64,000 nt of DNA from RYN-230 sp963711705. GTDB lineage: Bacteria; Actinomycetota; Actinomycetes; Streptosporangiales; Streptosporangiaceae. This document shows positions 19,339 through 28,035 of this stretch, piece after piece. Within the stretch, counting starts at the first letter, position 1; each line of letters begins with the position of its first letter. Location of the stretch: NCBI GenBank assembly GCA_963711705.1, contig CAVQFM010000012.1:248001-312000 (forward strand). The letters are read 5' to 3'. The notes below the pieces were generated by a model. The model was not told where the DNA came from and ran no database searches. It was given only the letters and a program-made list of their open reading frames with translations. Both the position numbers and the translations under genes were made by a program.

Positions 19339-21504
19339 TCAGCGCGGCCGCGGGCTGCGCAGCACGACGACCGAGCGGGGGCGCACCGTGATCTTGCCGT
19401 CGGACTGCTCCGCGCCGGACTGCTCCGCGCCGGCCCCTCCGGCAGCGGCCTGGCCGTCGGGCCCGGTCAGCTGGTAGCTGTCCAATTCGAGCTGCCAGGC
19501 AGCCTCCGGCCGGGTCGGTGGCAGCACGAAATCCAGCTGCTGCCACCACGCGTTCACCAGCACCAGGAAATCGTCATCGACCAGCGGCGTGCCGTCCGCG
19601 GCGCGATCCGGGGCGTCGCACCCGTCCAGGTAGAGCAGTATCGCCAGCGCGTTCGGGTCGGCCCAGTCGGCGGTGGTCATCTCGCTGCCCGCCGGGGTGA
19701 ACCAGCGGAGGTCGTGGGCCTCCGAGCCGGCCAGGAACCGGCGCCGCCGGAACACCGGGTGGGCCTTGCGCAGGGCGATGACCCGCTGGCAGAACTCCAG
19801 CAGGCCCCGGTCCTGGCGGGCCCAGTCCAGCCAGGTCACCTCGTTGTCCTGGCAGTACGCGTTGTTGTTGCCGAGCTGGGTCCGGCCCATTTCGTCGCCG
19901 CCGAGCAGCAGCGGGACGCCGAACGACAGCAGCAGCGTGGCCAGCATCGCGCGGCACTGCCGGGCCCGCAGCGCCAGAATCCCCGGGTCGTCGGTATCGC
20001 CTTCCGCGCCGCAGTTCCAGGACCGGTTGTCGCTCGTCCCGTCGCGGTTCGCTTCCCCGTTGGCCAGGTTGTGCTTCTCGTTATAGGAGACCAGGTCGCG
20101 CAGGGTGAAGCCGTCGTGCACGGTGATCAGGTTGACCGACGCGGTGGGCCGGCGCCTGCTCCCCGCATACAGGTCGGCGGAGCCGCAGAACCGGGTGGCG
20201 AACTCGCCCAGGCCGATCGGGTGGCTGCGCCAGAAGTCCCGCATGCTGTCGCGGTACCTGCCGTTCCATTCCCGCCACAACGGCGGGAACCGGCCCAGGT
20301 CATAACTGTCGAACTGGCCGACGTCCCACGGTTCGGCGATGAGCTTGACCCGGGACACCACCGGGTCCTGGGCGACCAGGTCGAAGAACGCGGCCACCTG
20401 CTGGAAGCCGGTCTCCTGGCGGCCCAGGGTGGTGGCCAGGTCGAACCGGAAGCCATCCACGTGCATCTCAGTCACCCAGTACCGCAGCGAGTCCATGATC
20501 AGCTGCAGGGTCACCGGATCACCGGCGTTGACCGAGTTGCCGGTGCCGGTGGTGTCCACGTAGTAGCGCGGGTTGCTGTCGTCCAGCCGGTAGTAGGCGG
20601 GGTTGTCCAGGCCGCGGAAGCACAGTGTCGGGCCCAGGTGATTGCCCTCGGCCGTGTGGTTGAACACCACGTCGAGCAGCACCTCGAGCCCGGCCCGGTG
20701 CAGCGCGTTCACCATGGACCTGAACTCGGCCACCTGGCCGCCCGGGCGGCCGGCCCGCACTTCGGCCGAGTAGCCCTGGTGCGGCGCGAAGAAGCCGATC
20801 GTGTTGTAGCCCCAGTAGTTGGTCAGGCCGCGCTGCACCAGGAACGGCTCTGGCACGCTCTCGTGCACCGGCAGCAGTTCGACGCTGGTCACCCCGAGGC
20901 CGAGCAGGTGGCCGACGGCCGCGTCGTGGGCCAGCCCGGCGTAGGTCCCGCGCAGCTCCGCCGGTATCCCGGGGTGACGCATGGTGAAGCCCTTGACGTG
21001 CATCTCGTAGATGATCGTGTCCTGGTACCGGTAATCCGGCCGGTCCTCGTCTGTCCAGCCGAATCCCCCGCCGGTGACCAGGCTGCGCGGCACGCTGGAC
21101 GCGGAGTCCGCGGTGCTGGGCTCGTCGCTGCCCGGGTCGGCGTAGCCGAGCAGGTCCGGTCCGGGGGTGACCGTGCCGTGCAGGGCCCGGGCGTACGGGT
21201 CGAGCAGCAGCTTGGCCGGATTGCACCGGATGCCCCGGGCCGGGTCGTAGGGGCCGGTGGCCCGGTATCCGTAGGCCTGGCCGGGCCCGGCGCCAGGAAC
21301 AAACGCGTGCCACACCCCAGCGTCGTAGTCGAGCATGGGCATCCGCGTCTCGGTCCCGGCCGCGTCGAACAGGCAGAGCAGCATGCCGTCGGCGACTGAG
21401 GAGGCGACCGCGAAATTCGTCCCCCCGGCGACGGCGGTCGCGCCCAGCGGGAACTGGCTGCCCGGCAGCGTCCCGGCGCGGCCGGCCGTGGCTGGTGCAC
21501 TCAT
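19339..21504 (-). CDS. glgX: Glycogen debranching protein GlgX
   Basis: GH13 isoamylase-type enzyme hydrolysing alpha-1,6 branches of phosphorylase-trimmed glycogen. 721 residues, a normal length. An N-terminal carbohydrate-binding module (residues 15-110) is followed by the catalytic barrel. The nucleophile Asp is in VDGFRFDLAT, the acid/base Glu in KLIAEPWDVG, and the transition-state Asp in TVHDGFTLRDLVSYNEKHN. A short C-terminal beta domain follows. The ATG at 21504 overlaps the stop of the upstream GH63 gene in an ATGA arrangement, so the two are translationally coupled in glycogen or trehalose turnover. Confidence 0.95.
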   Translation of the reverse strand: MSAPATAGRAGTLPGSQFPLGATAVAGGTNFAVASSVADGMLLCLFDAAGTETRMPMLDYDAGVWHAFVPGAGPGQAYGYRATGPYDPARGIRCNPAKLLLDPYARALHGTVTPGPDLLGYADPGSDEPSTADSASSVPRSLVTGGGFGWTDEDRPDYRYQDTIIYEMHVKGFTMRHPGIPAELRGTYAGLAHDAAVGHLLGLGVTSVELLPVHESVPEPFLVQRGLTNYWGYNTIGFFAPHQGYSAEVRAGRPGGQVAEFRSMVNALHRAGLEVLLDVVFNHTAEGNHLGPTLCFRGLDNPAYYRLDDSNPRYYVDTTGTGNSVNAGDPVTLQLIMDSLRYWVTEMHVDGFRFDLATTLGRQETGFQQVAAFFDLVAQDPVVSRVKLIAEPWDVGQFDSYDLGRFPPLWREWNGRYRDSMRDFWRSHPIGLGEFATRFCGSADLYAGSRRRPTASVNLITVHDGFTLRDLVSYNEKHNLANGEANRDGTSDNRSWNCGAEGDTDDPGILALRARQCRAMLATLLLSFGVPLLLGGDEMGRTQLGNNNAYCQDNEVTWLDWARQDRGLLEFCQRVIALRKAHPVFRRRRFLAGSEAHDLRWFTPAGSEMTTADWADPNALAILLYLDGCDAPDRAADGTPLVDDDFLVLVNAWWQQLDFVLPPTRPEAAWQLELDSYQLTGPDGQAAAGGAGAEQSGAEQSDGKITVRPRSVVVLRSPRPR

Positions 21505-24206
21505 GACTGCGGCTCCTGGCCCATGAGGCGGACGACGTCGCCGACCGAGCGGACTGCTCCGTGGCGGCGGCGGATCACGTCGGCGATCAGGCCGGTCCAG
21601 CCGGTCTGGTGCGCGGCCCCGATGGCGGCGCCGTTGTCACCGTGGAAGTACTCACTGAATACCAGATTGTCGCGCCATGCCGGATCCTGCTGCAGGAGCT
21701 CGGTCCCGCCGAAGCAGGGCCGGCGGCCGTCCGGCCCCCGGGTGAAGATCGCGATAAGCCGGTCGGACAGGTCGCGGGCGATGAGGTCGAGGGTGAGCTG
21801 CCTGCCCGACCCGGTCGGGTACTCGATGGTCACCTCGTCGCCAAAGAACCGGTGGTAGCGCTCCAGCACGCTGATCACCAGGTAATTCAGCGGGAACCAG
21901 ACGGGCCCGCGCCAGTTGGAGTTACCCCCGAACATCGCCGTCGTGGACTCGGCTGGCTCGTAGTCGATGCTGGACCGCACCCCTTCGACGTCGAATTCGT
22001 ACGGGTTATCGCGATGCCAGGCCGACAGCGCGCGCAGGCCGTGCGGGGACAGGAACTCGCCTTCGTTGAACAGCCAGCCGAGCAACCGTTCCAGCCGGGC
22101 CGGGCCAGCCAGGCTGAGCAGCAGCCGCTGGTCGCCCGGCTCCCCGCGCAGCAAGCCGAGCTCGCGGAGCTTGGACCAGTCCGTGAGACCTTCCCCGCCC
22201 AGCAGGTCTGCGAACTGCTTCCCGAGGACGAGCGCCCGCTCCAGGTCTTTCTCTCCGATGACCGCGGCCGCGAGGGCCGGGATGATGCCCACCATCGACC
22301 GGGCCCGCACCGGCACCGCGGCCCCGCTGGGCGTCACCAGCCTGTCGTAGTAGATGCCGTCGGCCTCGTCCCACAGCCCCTGGCTGTCCAGCGCGCCGCG
22401 GATGGCGGCGAAATGCTCGAGGAACTTCAGCACGAGATCCGAGGCCGGCCGCTGCCCGGACCGGTTGAGGACCGCGGCGATGGCGCCCATGGCGATCGCG
22501 TAGAACCCCATCCAGCCGGTGGCGTCCGACTGCTCCAGCGTGCCACCGACGGGCAGGTGTGAGCGGTCGATCGGGCCGATGTTGTCCAGCCCAAGGAAGC
22601 CGCCTTCGAACACGTTGTTGCCGTCCCTGTCCTCCAGGTTGACCCACCAGGTGAAGTTGACCAGCAGCTTGTCGAACACCCGGCTGAGGAACTCAATGTC
22701 GCGGCCACCGTCCACCGCGAACAGTTCCAGCGCGGCCCACGCCTGCACCGGCGGGTTCACATCACCGAAGTCCCACTCGTACGCGGGCAGTGCGCCGTCC
22801 GGGTGCTGGAACCATTCCCGGCACAGCAGGATCAGCTGGTACTTCGCGAACGCCGGGTCCACATGCGCGAGCGCGACCGTGTGGAACGCCAGGTCCCAGG
22901 CGGCGAACCAGGGGTACTCCCACTTGTCGGGCATCGACATGATGTCGAAGGCGTTGAAGTTACGCCACCGGGAATTGCGCCCGGTCAGCCGCTGTTCGGG
23001 CGGGACTGGCTGGGCCGGGTCGCCGTCTAGCCAGCGCGCCACGTCGTAGTAGTACAGCTGTTTGCTCCACAGCAGCCCGGCGAACGCCTGGCGCATCACC
23101 ATGGCCTCATCCGCACTCGCCCCGGCCGGGGTCAGCTCGGTGTAGAACTCGTCAGCCTCGGCCCGCCGCGCCGCGATCACCTGGTCGAACCCGGCGCCGA
23201 GCGGGTCGGCGGGGGCGGGCGCCGCGGCCGGGCGCAGCCGCAGCCGCAGCTCGGCGGTCTGCCCGGGGGGCACCGTCAGCTGGTACCAGAAGGCGCACTT
23301 GGTGCCGGCCTGCGCTGGGTTGACGGTGGCCGCGCCGTGGAGCACGTGATCGTTGATGCCGTCCTTGGGGTACGGCGTGACCGGTGGCGCGCCGAACAGC
23401 CGCGCGGTGTTGGTCTCGTTCTCGCAGAACAGCATGACCGGCGGCGCGCCGTCCGGGGCCGGGGCGGCGGACAGTTCCAGCGCGCCGAGGAACGGGTGAT
23501 CGATCACCACGGTCCCCTCCCCCGCCGCGGCCAGCGACGGCCGGGGGGCGCCGGAGTCCCAGGCCCAGGTGTTGCGGAACCAGGCGGTCGGCAGCACGTG
23601 CAGCGTCGCCTGGTCGGGCCCGGCATTGGTCACCGAAACCGTCATCAGCAGGTCACCGGGATCGGCTTTCGCGTAGTGCACCTCGGTGATCCAGTACCGG
23701 CCGGTGTCGAATACGCCGGTGTCTACCAGCTCGTATTCGGGCTGCAGCCGGTTACGCCGGCCATTCTCGTCGATGAGGTCCTGGTACGGAAAGGCCGCCT
23801 GCGGGTAGTGGTAACGCCACCGGTTCCACGCGTGGCTGGGCAGCGCGTCCAGGTACCACCAGTATTCCTTGACGTCTTCGCCGTGATTGCCCTGCGGGCC
23901 GGTCAGCCCGAATGGCCGTTCCTTCAGGATCGGGTCCTGGCCATTCCACAGTGCCAGCCCCAGGCACAGCCGCTGCTCAATGTCGCTGAACCCGGCCAGC
24001 CCGTCCTCGCCCCACCGGTAGGCCCGGGACCTAGCGTGATCATGCGGGAAGTAGTCCCACGCCTCGCCGTCCGGGCTGTAGTCCTCGCGGACCGTGCCCC
24101 ACTGCCGTTCGCTGACATACGGGCCCCACTGATACCAGTCGCCAGCCTGCCGCAGTCCGTCCTCCAGCCGGCCGAAGCCTGCCACGCGATCACGCTCGGC
24201 GCCCAC
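21501..24206 (-). CDS. GH63-family glucosidase/MGH1-like glycoside hydrolase
   Basis: 901-residue (alpha/alpha)6-barrel hydrolase related to yeast processing glucosidase and bacterial mannosylglycerate hydrolase. The N-terminus (YQWGPYVSERQWGTVREDYS) and the segment WAWDSGAPRPSLAA lie in a beta-sandwich domain. NFNAFDIMSMPDKWEYPWFAAWDLAFH and NVFEGGFLGLDNIGPIDR form the barrel core that in GH63 carries the acidic catalytic residues; the exact pair is not assignable here. There is no signal peptide, so it acts in the cytoplasm. GTG start at 24206 follows AAGGGGG. Coupled to glgX by a 4-base overlap. Likely substrate is an alpha-glucoside; not proven. Confidence 0.85.
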   Translation of the reverse strand: MGAERDRVAGFGRLEDGLRQAGDWYQWGPYVSERQWGTVREDYSPDGEAWDYFPHDHARSRAYRWGEDGLAGFSDIEQRLCLGLALWNGQDPILKERPFGLTGPQGNHGEDVKEYWWYLDALPSHAWNRWRYHYPQAAFPYQDLIDENGRRNRLQPEYELVDTGVFDTGRYWITEVHYAKADPGDLLMTVSVTNAGPDQATLHVLPTAWFRNTWAWDSGAPRPSLAAAGEGTVVIDHPFLGALELSAAPAPDGAPPVMLFCENETNTARLFGAPPVTPYPKDGINDHVLHGAATVNPAQAGTKCAFWYQLTVPPGQTAELRLRLRPAAAPAPADPLGAGFDQVIAARRAEADEFYTELTPAGASADEAMVMRQAFAGLLWSKQLYYYDVARWLDGDPAQPVPPEQRLTGRNSRWRNFNAFDIMSMPDKWEYPWFAAWDLAFHTVALAHVDPAFAKYQLILLCREWFQHPDGALPAYEWDFGDVNPPVQAWAALELFAVDGGRDIEFLSRVFDKLLVNFTWWVNLEDRDGNNVFEGGFLGLDNIGPIDRSHLPVGGTLEQSDATGWMGFYAIAMGAIAAVLNRSGQRPASDLVLKFLEHFAAIRGALDSQGLWDEADGIYYDRLVTPSGAAVPVRARSMVGIIPALAAAVIGEKDLERALVLGKQFADLLGGEGLTDWSKLRELGLLRGEPGDQRLLLSLAGPARLERLLGWLFNEGEFLSPHGLRALSAWHRDNPYEFDVEGVRSSIDYEPAESTTAMFGGNSNWRGPVWFPLNYLVISVLERYHRFFGDEVTIEYPTGSGRQLTLDLIARDLSDRLIAIFTRGPDGRRPCFGGTELLQQDPAWRDNLVFSEYFHGDNGAAIGAAHQTGWTGLIADVIRRRHGAVRSVGDVVRLMGQEPQS

Positions 24207-24375
24207 GGCCGTCCCCCTTCTGGGTGCTGTGGTCCTGCCGCCAACTTCATCAGAGCGGGAACGGCGGCGCCATCACCTGTGGGGAGTGAAGAACCCGGCG
24301 GCCCGGGCAGGCCGGGGCCCCGGCCGGGCCACAGGCCCGCCGGGGTCCCGGTCAGTCAGCCGCTGAAAGGCGGCG

Positions 24376-24531
24376 CTACCAGTAATGGCGGCGCGGGCCG
24401 ACCATGTGGCCAAGCGAGCCGAGCAGCAGCAGGATCAGCCCGATGACCAGGACGATGATGCCGAGCGTCCACAAGATGGCCACCTTGAGCAGGAAGCCCA
24501 GCAGGAGCAGGACGATACCGATGATGATCAT
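24376..24531 (-). CDS. DUF6131-type 51-residue membrane micropeptide
   Basis: Two hydrophobic segments separated by a short turn (GFLLKVAILWTLG) and a C-terminal basic/aromatic tail GPRRHYW. This layout matches the small actinobacterial DUF6131 proteins. GAGGAG sits 5 bases before the ATG at 24531, strong support for translation. Located between the phosphoesterase and GH63 genes on the same strand. The family has no known function; a membrane-stress or structural role is a guess. Confidence 0.85.
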   Translation of the reverse strand: MIIIGIVLLLLGFLLKVAILWTLGIIVLVIGLILLLLGSLGHMVGPRRHYW

Positions 24532-24594
24532 GATTTCTCCTCGGGTGGTTGTTTCCTCTTCTGGGGGATGCGGCTTGCGGTGGACGGCGCGGTC

Positions 24595-26055
24595 TCACAG
24601 TTCGGCCGGCCAGGAGCCCCACTGCAGCGCGGGCTCGGGCAGGGCCGGAGGGTGCGCGAACGCGGGCGGGGCGCTGAAGTCCAGCGCGTCCAGCGGGGCG
24701 TGCGCGGCCGCGTCCCGCGCGGTCAGCGGGGGCAGGTTCCACTTCTGCTCGATGAGCTTGAGCACCGACGCGTGGTCGAACGTCTGGCTGGACACGTAAC
24801 CCGGCCGGGCGTATGGCGAGACGATCACCGCGGGCACCCGGAAGCCGTACCGGTCGTAGGTCTGCGGCCCGGCGTCCAGCTTCTTGACGTGCCGGACGTA
24901 CCCGGGCCGTACCAGCCGCAGCATCGAGTGCACCATCGGGTGGCTGGCCAGCAGGCTGCGCCCGGGCACGCCGTCCGGCGGCACGGCATCCGGCGGCGGG
25001 ACGTGGTCGTAGTAGCCGCCGTGCTCGTCGTACAGCCAGATCAGCAGGGTGCCAGGCCACCCCTTGCCGTGCAGGCAGGCGTTGACGACCGCGGCCGCGA
25101 AGCTCTCGCCCTTCTGCACGTCCTGCGGGTTCTCCTCGGAGTAGGCCTGGAAATCCGGGTCCACGATGCTGACCGCGGGCAGGGTGCCGTTCTCCGCGTC
25201 GCGGAAGAACTCGTCCAGGCCACGCACGTGCAGCATGTACCGGGCGATGCCGAGCGGGTACACGTCCGCGGTGAACTGCATGTCCTTCTGCAGCCCGGTG
25301 AGCCCGGACGGGGCGAGCCGGCGCAGTGTCCGGAGCCGGCGCCGCAGCGCCTTGGTCCGGTGCCGGAACGCCCGGCGCAGCTTGCTCCTGCCGCCGGCCA
25401 CCGGGTGGTAGTCCACCCAGGAGATGCCGTGCCGGGTGAGCAGGTCGAAGATGGTCCCGTTGGCCGGGTAGTCGGCCAGGCTCACCGGCAGGTCGTCGAT
25501 CAGCCCGTGGGCCGTCCCGGAGATCAGGAACCGGCGGTTCGGGAACGTCGGCCCCAGGCAGGACGAGAACCAGCGGTCGGCCAGCGGGAACGTCCGGGCC
25601 AGGCCGTAGTAGAACGGCAGGTCGTCCTCGGTCCAGTAGCCCATGGCCACGGCCGGGTCCTGGCCCGGGCACAGCTGCTGGGTGGCGCTGACGAACCCGT
25701 CGAGCTTGCCGTCGTCCCACTGCAGGTGGGTGGCATGCCAGCTCTGGGACGGGTTTTCCGGGTGCTGGACAGTGCTGGCCAGGTGGTGCGCGGGCACGGT
25801 CTCGCCGTGCTGGCCGGTGTTGGACACCTCTGGCTCGCCGTCCGGGCCGAGCGGGAATCCCTCGCCGCGGCCGGTGAGCATGCCGAGATAGTTGTCGTAG
25901 GAGTGGTTCTCCATCATCAGCACGACGATGTGCTTGATCTGCGGGAGCAGGTCCGAGCCAGCGGGCTGGTCGGGTGCCGGGCGGAGCCCGGCACTGCCGC
26001 CGGTCTGCCGGCGGGCCAGCCGCGCCAGCTCAGACTGCTCGAGCCGGGTCCACAC
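24595..26055 (-). CDS. Phospholipase C/acid phosphatase-like phosphoesterase
   Basis: Metal-dependent phosphoesterase of the alkaline-phosphatase superfamily (PF04185-like), 486 residues. The N-terminal metal motif HIVVLMMENHSYDNYLG is diagnostic, with Glu-Asn as ligands. DPDFQAYSEENPQD and LLIWLYDEHGGYYDHVPPP supply the further Asp/Glu/His ligands, and VPAVIVSPYARPGYV is conserved. Unlike many family members there is no Sec or Tat signal in the open frame; an in-frame stop lies a short way upstream of the GTG at 26055. The enzyme is therefore cytoplasmic, or the signal was lost. Substrate could be phospholipid head groups or other phosphodiesters. Confidence 0.88.
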   Translation of the reverse strand: MWTRLEQSELARLARRQTGGSAGLRPAPDQPAGSDLLPQIKHIVVLMMENHSYDNYLGMLTGRGEGFPLGPDGEPEVSNTGQHGETVPAHHLASTVQHPENPSQSWHATHLQWDDGKLDGFVSATQQLCPGQDPAVAMGYWTEDDLPFYYGLARTFPLADRWFSSCLGPTFPNRRFLISGTAHGLIDDLPVSLADYPANGTIFDLLTRHGISWVDYHPVAGGRSKLRRAFRHRTKALRRRLRTLRRLAPSGLTGLQKDMQFTADVYPLGIARYMLHVRGLDEFFRDAENGTLPAVSIVDPDFQAYSEENPQDVQKGESFAAAVVNACLHGKGWPGTLLIWLYDEHGGYYDHVPPPDAVPPDGVPGRSLLASHPMVHSMLRLVRPGYVRHVKKLDAGPQTYDRYGFRVPAVIVSPYARPGYVSSQTFDHASVLKLIEQKWNLPPLTARDAAAHAPLDALDFSAPPAFAHPPALPEPALQWGSWPAEL

Positions 26056-26135
26056 GTTCGCGCCACCTTCGGGGTCGTCGGCCGCGGTGTCCTTCCGCGG
26101 CGCCCGCCCCCTCTACCCGCCTAACGGCCGGGCAT

Positions 26136-27017
26136 TCACGCCGTAGCGGGCACCCGCACCAGCAGCGCGCCCGGCTGCACGGTGATCAGCAGCGCGGCGG
26201 CCCTGCCCATCACCTCGCCGTCGAGTTCCCACAGCTGGGGACGGTCCAGGTCGATCCGGAGCTGACGGAACCGCACCCGGGCGATATGCCGGGTCCGGCC
26301 GCGGCGCAGCAGCACGTCCACGATGAGCGCCAGCCAGCCGGCCCAGCCGTGCGCGGTCAGCACCATCAGGTCGAGCAGCCCGTCATCCGGCCTGGCCTCG
26401 GGCAGCAGCGTGATCCCGCCCTGCAGCGCGCCGACGTTGCCCACGATGACGCTGCTGGCCCGGCGGCGCAGCACCGGCCCGCCGTCCGCACGCAGGCTGG
26501 CCCGCACCGGGCGGGCCTGCAGGTGGCGCAGGGCGGACAGCGCGTAGGCGGCCCAGCCCAGCCGTTTCTTGACCGGCTCGCCGGTGCTGTCCAGGAGCTG
26601 CGCGTCGAACCCGATCCCGGCCATGGCCACGAACGGATGGCCGTTCACGCTGCCCATGTCCAGCCGCCGGTCCGCGCCGGTCAGCGCGACGGCCAGCGCG
26701 GCCGCGGGGTCGAGGGGCAGCCCGAGGTTGCGGGCCAGCAGGTTGCCGGTGCCGGCCGGCAGCACGCCGAGCGGGATGCCGCTGCCCGCCACCGCCTCGG
26801 CGCACGCGGTGACGGTGCCGTCGCCGCCGCTGGCCAGGACCAGATCCACCCGGGCGGCCAGCGCCGCCCGGGCCAGCCCCTGGCCGGGGTCGCGCGGGGT
26901 CGTCTCCAGCCACAGCGGCTCAGCCCAGCCATGCCGGGCCATCGCCTCGCCCACCCGGGCCTGGAATTTGGGCATGTTGTCGTGCTTGGTGGGGTTGACG
27001 ACCACGGCTGCCCTCAT
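26136..27017 (-). CDS. Diacylglycerol kinase-family lipid kinase (YegS/DgkB-like)
   Basis: 293-residue ATP-dependent lipid kinase. The nucleotide-binding signature SGGDGTVTACAEAV lies around residues 64-77 and LPAGTGNLLARNLGLP around 91-106. The C-terminal beta-sandwich contains MAGIGFDAQLL, GALQGGITLLPEARPDDGLLDLMVL and a final WELDGE motif. A soluble membrane-associated enzyme phosphorylating diacylglycerol, a sphingoid-like base or an isoprenoid alcohol is expected; the substrate is unresolved. Its ATG at 27017 is divergent from the peptidoglycan genes, with 169 bases between. Confidence 0.93.
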   Translation of the reverse strand: MRAAVVVNPTKHDNMPKFQARVGEAMARHGWAEPLWLETTPRDPGQGLARAALAARVDLVLASGGDGTVTACAEAVAGSGIPLGVLPAGTGNLLARNLGLPLDPAAALAVALTGADRRLDMGSVNGHPFVAMAGIGFDAQLLDSTGEPVKKRLGWAAYALSALRHLQARPVRASLRADGGPVLRRRASSVIVGNVGALQGGITLLPEARPDDGLLDLMVLTAHGWAGWLALIVDVLLRRGRTRHIARVRFRQLRIDLDRPQLWELDGEVMGRAAALLITVQPGALLVRVPATA

Positions 27018-27186
27018 GGCGCCTCATCGCGCATGGCGCTGAGCATATTGGGCGCAGCGCCCCGGGTCCCGCGCCGGCTCGCCGGGCCGGCGGGGCAAGC
27101 AGCCCGGCCCGCTGGCGTAGGCTTCGAGCCGGCGCCGCACCACGAACCTGGAGGCCTCGACCGCGCATGACACGGGATGACCGCGG

Positions 27187-28035
27187 ATGACCGCAGCGAC
27201 AACGGCCGGGGCCGGGCTGCGCCGGCAAGGTGGCCTGGACGTGCTGGCCTGGCCAGCGTTCGACGCCGCCGGCGTGGACGCGATCGTGACCACCCGCCGT
27301 GGCGGCGTGTCCGCCGCGCCGTACGCCACGCTGAACCTCGCCCTGCACGTCGGCGACGAGCCCGCCGACGTGCTGGCCAACCGGCGCCGGGTCGCCGCCG
27401 CCATCGGCGCAGACCTGGCCGACTTCGTGTTCTGCGAGCAGGCGCACGGTAACCACGCCACGGTCGTGTCCGCCGCCGACCGCGGCCGGGGCACGCTGCG
27501 CCGCGACGACGCGATCGGGCAGACCGACGCGGTGGTGACCACCGACCCGGGTACCGTGCTGGTCATCCTGGTCGCCGACTGCGTGCCGATCATCCTGCTC
27601 GACCCGGAGGCCCGGGTGCTGGCCTGCGTGCACGCGGGCTGGCGGGGCACGGTGGCCGGGGTGACCGGCGCGGCGCTGCACGCGATGCAGTCGCTGGGCG
27701 CCCGGCCCGGCCGGATGCTCGCGGCCATCGGCCCGGCGGTCGCGGCCGGCCGCTACCAGGTGGGCGCGGACGTGGCCGCCGCCGCCGACCGCTACTTCGG
27801 CGGGGACGTGGCCGGGATCATGCACGCGGACGGCGAAGGGCGCTGGCTGTTCGACCTGCCCGCGGCCAACCGGCGCATCATCCGCGAGTCGGGCGTGCCG
27901 GACCGGCAGATCCTGGGCAGCGGCACCGCGACCGGGTCCGGGCCCGCCGGGGAGCCGGGGCTGTTCTTCAGTGACCGCGAGGACCGCCCGTGCGGGCGGT
28001 TCGCGGCCGTGGCCCGGCTGCGGGACCACCGATGA
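27187..28035 (+). CDS. pgeF: Peptidoglycan editing factor PgeF (YfiH/multicopper-oxidase-like)
   Basis: YfiH-family enzyme that in Escherichia coli removes wrongly incorporated L-Ser from UDP-MurNAc-L-Ser, keeping L-Ala as first stem residue. 282 residues. The active-site His/Cys/His triad is complete: CEQAHGNHA, VADCVPIIL and CVHAGWRGTVAG. The C-terminal FFSDREDRPCGRFAAV motif is also present. Here it is the first gene of a cluster with murL and murD2 rather than in the ftsZ-sepF region, where many actinobacteria keep it. It overlaps murL by ATGA, so the editing and ligation steps are co-expressed. Confidence 0.93.
   Translation: MTAATTAGAGLRRQGGLDVLAWPAFDAAGVDAIVTTRRGGVSAAPYATLNLALHVGDEPADVLANRRRVAAAIGADLADFVFCEQAHGNHATVVSAADRGRGTLRRDDAIGQTDAVVTTDPGTVLVILVADCVPIILLDPEARVLACVHAGWRGTVAGVTGAALHAMQSLGARPGRMLAAIGPAVAAGRYQVGADVAAAADRYFGGDVAGIMHADGEGRWLFDLPAANRRIIRESGVPDRQILGSGTATGSGPAGEPGLFFSDREDRPCGRFAAVARLRDHR

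Noticed and set aside
24295..24355. Very GC-rich palindromic DNA (around CCGGGGCCCCGG at 24312-24323) as a terminator for the micropeptide gene
   Set aside because: Such palindromes are common at this base composition and there is no T-run; not specific enough to call.
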